Under the pieces are notes generated by a model. It saw nothing but the letters and a program-made list of their open reading frames with translations. It had not been told where the DNA came from and did no database searches. Both the position numbers and the translations under genes were made by a program. From Gautieria morchelliformis (taxonomy: Eukaryota > Basidiomycota > Agaricomycetes > Gomphales > Gomphaceae), in assembly GCA_015179125.1 (NCBI GenBank), contig WHVA01000198.1, forward strand, positions 62,001-126,000: a DNA stretch of 64,000 nt, in the 5' to 3' direction. Positions 33,232 to 44,900 of the stretch are shown piece by piece. The stretch's first letter is position 1; each line of letters begins with the position of its first letter.

Positions 33232-33512
33232 GACAGGGCTTTGGTCATTGAGGCCTGAGACCTGAGGCCCAATGAAAGTCCACGATTTTCTTTTCTCTTG
33301 TAAGTACTATATGAAATGCCAGCGTACGCGTTCACAAATTACAAGACTCCAGGACGGGCTGTGATTGTGACAGTGTTTGACTAATGCGCCATCTAGTACC
33401 CAAATGCAAATAAACGGTACTTGAAGGAGACTCTAGATCACAGGGAAACACGCACAGCCGAGACAAGGCTAATATGACACGTAGAGTGTGAGGAACAAGA
33501 TGTATAGCATCA
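33232..33512 (-). repeat. Right arm (middle block) of the inverted duplication
   Basis: Reverse complement of about 11,207-11,475, including GCGCCATCTAGTACCCAAAT and GACACGTAGAGTGTGAGGAA. It lies between the TIR element and the CACTA element. No gene. Confidence 0.85.
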
Positions 33513-33529
33513 CACTGCGGGAGGGGACT

Positions 33530-33720
33530 CCACCAAACTCCGGTGGAAAATCCACCAGGTATTGTCAGCCGGTGGAGTTTCCACCGGAGTTGCATCCACC
33601 GATTCATCCACCAATCCCTTAGGTGGATCAATTTTTGCCAGGCTGAAGGAGAATCCCTTAAAACCGCAAAGGGGTTTTCCAACAGCAGCGCCGGTGGAGG
33701 ATCCGGCATATTATAATGGT
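33530..33720. repeat. Left subterminal repeats of CACTA (GGTGGA/TCCACC)
   Basis: About ten GGTGGA or TCCACC hexamers in both orientations, for example CCGGTGGAGTTTCCACCGG. The matching right cluster is at 49,270-49,510. Confidence 0.7.
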
Positions 33721-35610
33721 ATCACCATGTATGTAGTCACTAGATAATCCATGAAAAATATAAATGGCCGGTCAATTAGTTATATGTGGATCTCCAATCA
33801 TTTTCAATGGATAAACCATAGACACCACAGTGGCGTATCCTTCTAAATTAGGTGGATTATCCTTTAAAAAGCCATGAATAGCACTAACTGAAAGGTAATT
33901 ACATGTCCATCTCTTCTATCAATCCTGGGTCTTCAATAAAAGAAGGCCAGGCTATACCATTGCTCCTGTCAATGATACCCCACATATTAGTCGTCCCAAT
34001 AGGGACCCGGCCTATTACGCAACTGATGGCAGTAAGTTCGATGACCTGCATTGATGTACGCATCTTCCTGTACGTCACAGGCGCGAGCGTCGCATCACTC
34101 CCATCTGTATCGCAGCTCTGGACGACTGCTAGTAATCGACGTGACGGCTGTGCTCCAAACATCTTGTGATCAGGTAATATGAAGGTGAGGATCATGTGGA
34201 GCTGGCCATAGAAACACCGAGTCTCGAAGACTGGTGGGCGGTTGCGATGGTGCGCGTGAATATCCACCTGTAGATCATACTAGTGACTGACATCTCAGTA
34301 CACGTACTATCTGCAGTACCACTGACTTACCCGGACGAATGATGTGTCACGGCCTGACCGATTTGCCGCGTTTTGGCTGTATGGATGCAGTCACCGCTGT
34401 TCGCAATTCGGACTTTGCCCCAGGATTCGAAAACTCTGGGAGCCGGGGTTCAATGAAGGTTGGTGGTTTCAGAAATTGGGTGGCAAGATGAGCGGTGGTC
34501 TTACGCCGCAGAGCAGCATCAGGCTTGAACTCGCGGATTCGGGTGAAACAAAGAATGCTCAAAGGATCTGTGCAATTGTGTAGCATGAACATGATGGATA
34601 CATGAAGATGTCACACACATTCAGGGTAAATCTTCTCCTTAGTGCTGATATCAGATATGTTGTCAGAAAAGTCGAGCTCTCGTGATAAGTTGTACTTGTG
34701 CTCGATTTGCGCGATCTGGCTCCTATGGATCATGCGTCGGCTGAGGGAAGGGTATGGCTTGAAACGTGATTTGACAGCTGCCAGAAGAGTCCCCCAATAT
34801 CTCTCAAGCGGGTACACCCACGTTACCCACATCGGCCCATTCCGTCGGATATCGTCAGGTATATGCAAGAGCGCGTGGATACACGATGTGCATGTTGACA
34901 ATCGCTCCTTTTTATATTGATAGTAGTACCTCCATAGCAGTAGATGTTCAGGCATCGATAATCCAGAATAGAGTATACAACGTACTTTTCATATTTGCGA
35001 ATCAAATGAATAATCTTGCCCTCAAGGTTGTCGATTTCCGCATCGGTGATAACAAACTGCAAGCAAATTTTGCAGATTTCCACCAGGAGCATCAAATGCT
35101 TGTAGTACTTGGGAGCAAGTCGGCCTTCAAGGAGATATGGTGCCATATATATAAACCAAAACGACCAGGTCTCTGCAGTAAAGAGGTGACGTTCATGGGC
35201 AATGTTTGGGATGGTGCGAACAAACGCGGCGGGAATTGTGGCAGTAGCAGCAGTCGTTTCTTCTCCAACGAGAACCCAATGCGCTGGATCAATCTCATAA
35301 TTTTCATTACCTGTGTCCAGTCCCTTGAACCGACCTGTCCAAAGATCCACCAGATACTTTTTCACATTCTCTTCCATAAGATGCATGAAGTTGTGGGGAA
35401 CACTCAAGGCATGGTCGAAGCCAGGTAGATGGACCAGAATTAATTCGCCGTTGAGTCCTTGCGTCATGGCACGATGTTCCCGCTCCTTCTTGTCTGTGCC
35501 TGATTCTATGGATTTGAGGGATTGCCTGTAACTTTCAGCAGTTTGCAGGGGAAGTGAGTATGGATCCCAATCAATGCCAGGAGATCCATCCATTTGGATT
35601 GCGCCGGGAG

Positions 35611-36895
35611 GTGCTTGTCATGACGCGTTTATTTCTCATACTCAGGTGCTCTGTCCTGCCATTTCTCACCCCATTTCCGTGTTCGTTCCGATCTCCATTG
35701 TCGTGTTCGGCAACGGATTCTCGCTGTTCGCGCCAATTACCATAGCCACGCCGCCAAATGCATGATCGACATCTTTGGACTGACTTGGCAGTCGTCGCTG
35801 GGTCTACCACCTCCTCTGCTCGACACTCTTCCGATGGTGTTCTGGTAATTGGATTGTCATGACCTGTGTATTTCCTGCACATTGTTATCCCCATTTCCCC
35901 TTTCGCTACTCCTCCCCAGTGTTCGCTCGGCTTCGCCCTCCACCTCGACCTCTCCTCCTCTATGTCACCTCTGTTCACCCTTCTTCGCATTTCGCTGAAC
36001 GACCATTCGCTGCTCGCATCATTTGCCAACAGGCACACCATCAAACCACGATCGACATCCCTATCCGGCGTGATGGCTCGTCAGTAACTCCATCAGCTTC
36101 TCGATCCAACCCCCTTTTGGTGTTCATATGAGCAGGGTGCGTTTGCGGGACGTCCTACCCGTAGGTCGTGTGGGATCAACCCAGTGGATGAAGAACCTGT
36201 GCAGGGCAGTGTATATGCGGGCCCCAAGACATGATTTCGTACACAGGTGTCTTCGCCACCTTCACTCTCCGTCATTTCATGTTCTCCCTCTTCTCTCATT
36301 CTATTGTATGTTTATTCCATCTATGTTGTATCATGACTGCGCACCCCTATCCAACCCTGACTTGTGACGGCCTCTTTCCTATTCGCTGATACCTCACGAG
36401 CATTCGATATAAGTAGTTTACATTCGCATGTATATTATTCCCCAGTTCAATTATCATACGTCGTTCATCTTGTGCAAATTTGACCTCGCTGTGGTCATCG
36501 TCTTAAGCCTTCTCTTGGGGCTTTCCATCTTCAACTAGCAGAACACTTAGGCGCCACTGGTGAGTTCTCATACTTCATCTTCGTTACCTTAGCCTTCGAA
36601 CCATTTTCTGTGCTGTTGGCAAAGGGCTCTGAAGGAGCACCTTCGCCAGCGAAGGGATTGTCGCTACTTAGACAGCCCTTCCGTGACACCTTGCACGTTG
36701 CATCGTCAAGTGTCATGGGCCATTTTGCTATGACTGTAGATAGGGTGAACCCCGTTCAGGCAACCTCTTACCTTGTGAACATTCATTGGTTCACCTATTT
36801 GCCGAACGGCATACCTATTCGCACAAGTTATTCGGGCATTCACTGTGTTCACTAATACATGATATTAACGCCTAAAAACCAATCTTGACAGTGCT
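35611..36895. repeat. 5-bp target duplication GTGCT around the solo LTR
   Basis: GTGCT at 35,611-35,615 and 36,891-36,895. Removing the LTR and one copy restores the transposase frame. Confidence 0.9.
35616..36890 (+). mobile_element. Solo LTR, 1,275 bp (copy 1)
   Basis: Begins TGTCATGACGCGTTTATTTC and ends CCAATCTTGACA, with TGTCA/TGACA termini. It is exactly the same length as the copy at 59,354-60,628. It contains a TATA-like CGATATAAGTAG near 36,404-36,415 and no coding sequence for retroelement proteins. The ORF-like stretch with GEGAPSEPFANS is shared between copies but is LTR sequence. It inserted in the CACTA transposase and then recombined to a solo LTR, or the internal region was never present. 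Confidence 0.9.
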
Positions 36896-38589
36896 GTCAA
36901 TGGGTAATAGTAATGAGATGGGTTATCATGGTCAGGGTCGCGACATCCCTGTATTCGACAGGCTCGGCATGGGGAGAATGTGTTTTCTCCCCTGATGTAT
37001 TGATTGACTTTGAGAGCTTGCATGTCAGCTATTTTGGTAATCAGGTATGCGCGAAGCATGACCTTAGCACGCTCTAGTACATGATATGAAGGGACCCCGT
37101 AGGCTAGCAGGTGCATCTCCAGATAAAAGAGATCAAGGAACGAGTTGTGGTCTTTGGGGGGGTGAGGACCATGTACGATTCTGAGGGGCATGAGATACTT
37201 CAACATAATACGGATTTCAGGGTCCAAGTTATATACTTCGACCAGGAAAGGCCAAGCAGTTGCGCAGCCACTGCAAATGTTTTTGAAAACCTCAACGCCA
37301 TCTGATAACAATCCCAGTGCGATATCGTGGGGACTTTCAAAATGTCTGTGAGGGAGATGCACATCATCAACTTCCACATAAGATTCCAAGAGGTCCCTGT
37401 AGTGAGACTCATCGAATATGTCGATGTATTCACCAGGAGTGTGCACGTGGTTCGCACGATATTGTAATTTCTCAATCATGGCAGGGTTGTAGAGGAAAGC
37501 TTGCAGTCGAGGTATAACCGGGAGATACTCAAACTGTGCCTGGGGGTGGTTAGACTCATCATGCCTGGACTCCTTGCAAAAGCTGCATATATTGTCGTTT
37601 AGAAATTCACATCTGAAAGCGCAACATGAATTAGGGCAGCAGTCAAGGATCACTGGTTTGATACCCGCGAGGATCGCGATTCTGCGATGCATCGGGTAGA
37701 ATTTATCAAGGTCGATACGGTCGTGGTATGCACGACGGAACAATGAGGAACAGCGCTGCGATATGTTCGCCTCTAATCGTAACCCAAACATTTTGATGTT
37801 GTCCATGTCTGGCTGTGTAAGGTTGCAGAGCTCTATGTTACCAAATTCAATGAGACGAGAGGTATGTTGACAATAAATAAACATACGTGATTCTTCCGCC
37901 TCTTGTTCCTTATCTTTGTGCATTTTGCGTTCCAACACAAGAATAACCTCCTCTGCTGATAATCCAGTCTCTAAATGGTCCGGTTCATCCCAGGGAAGTT
38001 CACTCTCATCAGGCGATTCCACAAGCGTATTGACACCATCGACCTCATCACCAGCAGTCACTTGATAATCAGCCCAATCCCACTGGGGTGCTGTGTAATT
38101 AGACACTCGCACACGCAGACCCTCAACCGGTTCGATATTGCAGCTCACGGCATTAATATCATTATTGTCTTGGATTTTGATGAGTTCGCTGCCTACCGTG
38201 GGCAGAGGCAGTGCGTCAGGGTGAGGAGAATGGTGGAGACTATTATGGAGAGTGGTTTTGGGTTCTCATGTTGCACGTCAGAGTCAATAATGTGAGATGC
38301 AGATATCGGATCAAAAGACGAAGAATCACTGTTTATAGCCAACTGCACTTGTTCGGTGAAAGATGGGGAAGGCCTGTCCTTGAGATGTTGCCGAATCTGT
38401 CATTGGGATAACTGTTTCTCACACCCACACATACACAGAGGCATCGCCCAGTGCGCGGCAGGATTGAAGCAAGGCGTGTATTGCAGACACAAGCACAGAT
38501 CCAATCACGTGACCATGGCACGCGCACCGGGTTTATTCCTCACAGACTACAACCTAGTACGACTGTGTCCTTGCTCTAGCTTGACGACT

Positions 38590-38967
38590 ATGGCCCCGCA
38601 TAAGAAGCAAGCAAAACGCCTCCCTCCTAAAGCTAGAACAGCCACAGTTAGTTCTAAATTCACAGAGAAAGCTAGAGACATCCCCCCCAAAACGCCGAAC
38701 GATGATGCCACAAAAGAACTAATGCTACTGAAAGAAGAGATTCGACTTCTGCGAGATGATAACAAGAAACTAAAACAATCTCAGAATTCTGCTGCTTGTA
38801 CTCATTCTTCCAATTCTTCTGAAGCTATCAAGATACCGAAACCTAAAGGTGAAGTCGGCAGATCCGGGAAGAATGCGAACAAGCCTGGCTACAACCTACA
38901 AGACGAAATGGGGTTGACTGATCACAACAATGTTTATAATGGAATTAGAGTGCGTGCCTGCTCCCCA

Positions 38968-38998
<31 letters not shown>

Positions 38999-41900
38999 AT
39001 CCAATTTTTCGTCTTTTGGGGCCGTGCCCTATGTAAGACGGTGTGTACAATTTCGTTCTACCTGTTCTCCTTCTCGCCTTTTGTCCTCGACCTCTACTTG
39101 TCCTCGACGGGCAAAGCCCCGGGTTTGTCCATGCCTATGTGGGCGAGGTAGTGTGTGCGGCTGCGCGCCTTCTCTTCTAGCTCCTAGTTCCCGTCTCTGC
39201 CCTCTTCCTTTTGTCCCTCTTCTTCACCTGTAAAGATAGATCTCCGTATGTCTTCTTGAACCTGCCCGTATCATTTATATATCGAAAGGTGTGTTCCGTG
39301 GCCTTGTGGCTTCCTAGAAGCGTTTTCACAGACTTTGCCCCTCTCCTCAACCCCTTTTCCAAACGCTTCCTTTTTTCGCTGTACGCCGGGCATTGGAATA
39401 GGTAGTGATTGACGGTTTCCTGCGCGTTTCTGCATGCTGGGCACATGGGTGAGTGCGCTTTGCCGATCTTGTACAGGTGTTTGTTTAGCGCGATGTGCCC
39501 TGTCCTAAGCTGTACAAGTAGGCTAGCGTGTCGGCGTGGCATGTCTTTGGTAATCTTTGAAAATGCTGCTGACGGCGTGCTCGGGTCAATTTCGAACATG
39601 CGCTGTGCTCTGGGGGACTTAGCAAACATATTCCTCGCCATCCGCTTGAGTTCTGAGTTGTGTCTCTGGGTCTCGGCGGTCCTGCTTACCGGCATATTCC
39701 CTCGACATTCTATGGGTATCTCCTGGTCTCTGCTGGAGTCCCCTTTCGCTGCCTTTTTGGCCTCCTCGTCTGCTCTTTCGTGTCCCTCTATGCCCTCGTG
39801 CCCCGGTACCCATCTCATGACGACTTTCACCGCTGGCTGTCGCTCGACGACTCTTTGGACTTGTCTGTGTAGAGCGTTGACTATGTACTGTCCTGATATG
39901 GCGCTCTCAGTTCGGGTCGTTTGGATTGCTGCCTGGTTGTCCAGAGCTATCGCGTATCTTCTGCCCGTCTCCTCATTGAGCATTTTGGCTCCCATAGCTG
40001 CCGCTGTCAGTTCAGCCTCAAATACCGTGTGCTCACTCTCGGGGCCCATGTGTAGCCGTGCCGCTCTGTGCTCTCTCCCGTTTTTGTACAGTACCGCTGC
40101 CGCCCCTACTCTGCCCTCTATGCATGACCCATCTGTGAATACCATCACGTCCGCGTTCTCTCCTTCGATCTCCGCTATTGCTTGTTCCTTGCTCTGCGGG
40201 ATTTTCGTGCGGAAAGCCGGGGCCCATTTGGGCCCAAACACTACAGTGTGGATCTTCTCCATGCTGTCTGGTTTCAGGCTGTAAGCATGCAGGATCTCGT
40301 GGAGGGGCGAGCGATGCCGCTTTACGTATCTTTTGGCAGCCCTTCTTATCTTCGTGGCGAGGGGATGGCTATGTGGCAAGCAGGCTAGCCGTACCGCCGC
40401 TCTGTGCACTAGCTTGGAGACTAGAAGCGGGAACGGCAGGAGGTTGGCGTGGGCATCAAGCGTGTCGGTTGCTGTGGTCCTTAGGGCCCCTGTTATGTCC
40501 AGTGCGGCCTGTCTCTGTATTCGAGCCAGCTTGTTTATATGTCCTTTCGTTCCCTTGGCGCGTTCGGTGGCTGGTATTAGGAAGATGTCAGCTGCGTATA
40601 GCATTCGCGGTACGGCCACCGTCAGGTAGTAGGTTCTCATGTGCTTAGCTGTGGCTCCCTTCGTTGGCTTCGCTAGTCTCCTATACTGCCCGATGTACGC
40701 CTCCCCCTTCCTTAGCGCGTAGTTCGCGTGCTCTTTGAACCTCAGTTCTTGGTCGACGATTACCCCCAACAGTTTGTGCGTCGCTGCCGGCTTTATTACG
40801 TGCTGTCCAATTTTGATCGAGGGCCTCTGGATTGGCCTGGTTTTACCCGGTCTTGTTGGGTCTCTTTCTCTGCGCCTGGTGAGTCCTAGTAGGCCGAACT
40901 TCTCGATCGCAAATTGGCAGTCGTGCTCTGTCGCCCAGCAGCTTGCGCCCCCAGGTCTATTCATGATGTCCGCGAGCTTGTCGAAGGCCTCTCTGAGCGT
41001 GGCCCCTTCCGCTATCAACGTTGTGTCGTCGACGAAGCCTGCGCTGCCCTCCCCTCTTCTATTCTTTACCACATCTATCAGGTCTGCGTTATAGAATTGA
41101 TATGCGATTGCTGATAACGGACAGCCCTGGTCCATCCCGCGTTCTATCCGTCTGGTCGTCGAAGTGTAATCGTCGAAACTGACTGTCGTGAGCCTGCCTT
41201 GCACCTTCCGGCGTATCCAGTCTGTATATTCTTGGGGTATCCCTTTTCTGCGCATGTTGTGAGTGAGTCTGTGTAACAAAATGCTTGGGAAAGCCCCCTT
41301 GATATCCAGAAGCAGCGCTCCCAGCACCTTCCCCCTCCTCCATGCATCTTTGGCCTCTCCTACTATGTAGTGTATGGCATCAGTCGTGGTCCGCCCTGGC
41401 CTACATCCAAAATGGTTGTCGGGCAGCAGGTGATGCTTTTCTGCCATTTTTACCAAGTCCTCGGCCACGCATGCTGACAGAACTTTTCCTATCGTGTCTA
41501 GCAAGGCGATGGGCCTGTACGCTCCTGGGACGGTATAGTCTGCCTTCGCCGGTTTGCGCAGGACTCTCGTGATCGAGTCTCTCCATTCCGCTGGATACAC
41601 TTCCAATTCGAAAGTCGCGCGGAATAGTGGTCCTATATAGGGAAGTAGAACTTTAATACACTGCTTGATAAGGACGTTTGGGATACCGTTCTCCCCCGGG
41701 GCCTTGAACGGGTTCAGCTTGTCTACTGCCCTCCTTATCTGTTCATCCGAGATCGGCTGGTATCTGAATGCTGGCGCGGGATATTCGTAGCCTCTCGGCA
41801 CTTGTTCTATCCCAGCGGCTGGTTGTGGAAAGAACGTGTTGAAGAGCAGGTTCGCTTTTTGTTCGTTTGTTTCCGCAGTCAGCCGTGTGCCGTCTTCCCG

Positions 41901-44900
41901 TGTCGTTACCAGTGTCGGCACTCGCGCTCGCCCCCCGTCGGTTGCGTCTGACGATGCGTATTTGTGCGCTGTCCAGATTGTCTTCTGGTCGATGCTGGCC
42001 AGGAAATCCTTCCAGTGGTCCTTTTTCGACCCTTCAATAGCCTCGGCATACCGGTTTCTGGCTACTCTATATTCCTCATGCGCCGTGTCTGCTGAGTCGT
42101 TCCGCCTCGCGTACGACCTTCTGCCCAGCCGCCTCGTCTCCGCCCTGATCTGTGTGAGCTGTAGTGACCACCAGCGTTTCATGAATGGCGACGGCCTGCT
42201 TCTAGGTACCAGCTCTTCCGTCACGTCTGCGATCGCTTCTGTCAGCGTCCTTAGGTGGCTGTGGAACTGCTGAGGGGTGGTCGGTGTTGGGGCACTTATA
42301 TCTTGTTCAAGCCTGTCCTTGAGTCGCTCTGTGTAGGCCCGCCAGTCCACCTGTCTGAAGTTGGGCTTCGCTATCTGTGTACTGTCTCTGACTGTGACGT
42401 CTAGCGTGGTGTCTATGGGGAAATGGTCGCTCTTTGGGGGTCTCTCCTCTGGCACCGCCTTACAACTGGTTAGTCTTTCAGCTAGCGGTGAAGATGCGAA
42501 GACATTATCTGTGCGTGTATGGTTCCCCGTGGTCATTGCTCTCAGCGTGGGTGTCCCCTTTGGGAGGATCATCTGTAGGTCCAGCTCGGCCACCACATCG
42601 AGTAGTATCTGCGCTTCATCGAGGTTAGCCCTTGTGAACAGGTGCGAATTCCTCAGCTCGTCCCATGTCGGGTGATGCCTATTGAAATCCCCCAGCCATA
42701 TTATCCCTTCTACGTTCTGTCCCTGCCCTTGCGTCCCTTCATCGGCCGCCTGCTTTTGGAGATATGTCTGGACGGCTCTTATGCTGTCAGATTGCGTACA
42801 ATCACAATATATGTTAATGATGAGCACGTTACCCATGTTCGTTTTGACCTTCACCGCCGTGGCGTCCGGCATGCCTATTTCCACTGCTTCCCACGCGCTT
42901 GTGGCTATTCTTTTGCTTATCAGCATCATCGATCTCATCCTTTTGCCCTTCTCTTGAAAGTGCGTTTTGGGGTACACCGTGTACCAGCTGGGCGTCGCTC
43001 TGGAATTTCCTAGGAAGTCAACATATGGTTCCTGTATAGCGAGGATATCATAATTGTCAGGTGAGCACTTAGCTAGCATCTCTGTTGTTGCGGTCAGCGA
43101 CTTGTTAACGTTTTGTTGTCTAGTCTTCAATTTTTTGATCTGCGGGCTTTCTCTGTTCATCCCCGGTTTGTGTTGATGTCGCCTTCCTCATGTTCTCCCA
43201 TCTGCTCCTGTCCGTGTGTTTCTCCTATTCCGTATTCGTCTAATTGGCTTTGTCGAATTTCTCCCACCTCTTGCTCCTGTCTTTGCCATCCCTGGTCCCT
43301 ATGTCCTATCTGGGGGTTGACCCCGTCTCTTCGCCCCCTCATGCTTCCCCTGCTTTGTCTCCCTTCCCTGTGCCATGGGCTGTCCTCGTCTGTCTGCTGT
43401 CTCTCGCGGCTTCTGAAGCCCGTTTGTCTTCCGCTTCGGTATTCTTCCTCCGCCGCCTGTCTCCTCCTGCCTTCTTGTGCGCTGTATCTCCTTAGCAGAT
43501 CCCCGGCGTCTTCCACCTCCTCTTCTGCTCCGTTCTGCTCCCACGTCCACGGATTCTGATCTGGGAAATACTTGTACGTGTGCTCTGGGTCTCCTTTCTC
43601 CGCCGCTAAGCATGCCGCCTTGAATGTCGGGCATGTCCTGTCCCAGGATGCGTGCCCCTGTACGTCGCAATTCGCGCAGTTGAACTTGCTCGGGTCGACC
43701 TCTTCACATTCCGCTGTCCTGTGTTCACCTCCACACGTTCCGCACCTGTCTCGGCTATTACACTCGGCCGCGATGTGCCTCGCGTTGTATTTTTGACACT
43801 TGAGGCATCGGCGCGGCTCTCTTTTCATTCTTCTAGCCCACGTCCTCTTGCCGGCTATTATCAGGCCGTCCCTTATGCTTTGGTTCGCGGCCTCGGTCGT
43901 GGCGAATCTGGCGATGATGTGAGCGGATTTTTGTCCCATGGTTCTTCTATGTATGGGTTTTATCCACCGAGTCGATAGTAGGGAGCCGGCGGGGATTTTG
44001 GAATCTCGCTCTATTTTTCTCATCTCCGCGAGTGCGTCGGGTGAATGGCTCAGGGGTACGTATTCCACTATTACCGTCATTGCCCGGTCCTTTATTACAG
44101 CTGCTCCGCTGAACTTGCTTAGGAAAGCTCTCCTGTTCTCCTGAATCCATCTCGCTGCATCTTCCGTCTCCATGTCAAACACTATTCCGCCATTTGCAAG
44201 CTTTTTGGCTCCGACGAATGTCATGTCAGCTTGGCCGTGGTCCTCTTCTAGGTTGCTAATCGCCTCGTTCGCCTTCGCTACCAGCTCCTGTTCTGTGAGC
44301 CCGCCGAGGGGGTCCTGTTCTCCTTGTGGGTCCTTATCTATCAGTATTTGCCTCGCTTTCGCTTTCGCTTTTGCCAGGTTGTTCGGGTGTGACAGAGGTA
44401 CATTACCTTTCAACGCCGCCGCGTATGTCCTTTCCCCGCGTCCTTCCTCCCTCGCCTGCGCTCTCTGCTGGCCTATGATCCTCAGATGCTCCATAAGGTT
44501 ATTGGCTCCTTCTGTCGTATCTTTTGCGATCTCCGTGACTTCCTTCGCCGTCTCAGCTGCCGCTTCGATCTTTGCCATGACTGGGGCGAGGCTCTTTTCC
44601 ACGTTCCGCATGACCGCAGCCCCTACTCCCCTCGCCGCCTCCTCCAACATCAAAATTGCAACCGCTCGTACTCCTTCTTGTAGCGTTTTTCCGCTGACGT
44701 TGTGCACCAGTGACAGCAGCACGTTGCTGAGCTGCTCCGCTGAGAGGGGGTCCTCTTTGGCTAGGTAACCGTATCTGTCGAGGTGGTTCCTGGCCTGCTC
44801 CCTTGTACGTACTGTCGCATTAGGCTCTGCTAATAGCTCAGCTCTAGATCTATTTCCGGTCTGCTGTGTGGTGCTCGCCCTCGTGCGGCCTTGTGACGTG

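Larger units (their letters stand above)
33899..38444 (-). pseudogene. Tnp2-type CACTA transposase, interrupted
   Basis: Starts at ATG 38,444 with a short Cys cluster (MPLCMCGCEKQLSQ), then a TGA, then QIRQHLKDR, the usual N-terminal zinc-like motif. The large open part 36,865-38,148 includes CCPNSCCAFRCEFLNDNICS (Tnp2 Cys block), YLMPLRIVHGPHPPKDHNSF and CRACRIQGC. It continues across the solo LTR: YYPLTAPPGAIQMDGSPG is in frame if LTR and one GTGCT copy are ignored. Then comes LSVPHNFMHLMEENVKKYLV (the LP-HNFMHL block typical of Tnp2) to about 34,823, and the C-terminus ends at 33,899. Frame changes near 34.6-34.9 kb may be introns or lesions. Product inactive. Confidence 0.85.

Noticed and set aside
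38356..39036. Protein reading through the T tract with a poly-Phe tail
   Set aside because: The frame runs into the A tail of the LINE. The real exon ends at the GT at 38,949 and continues at 45,143.
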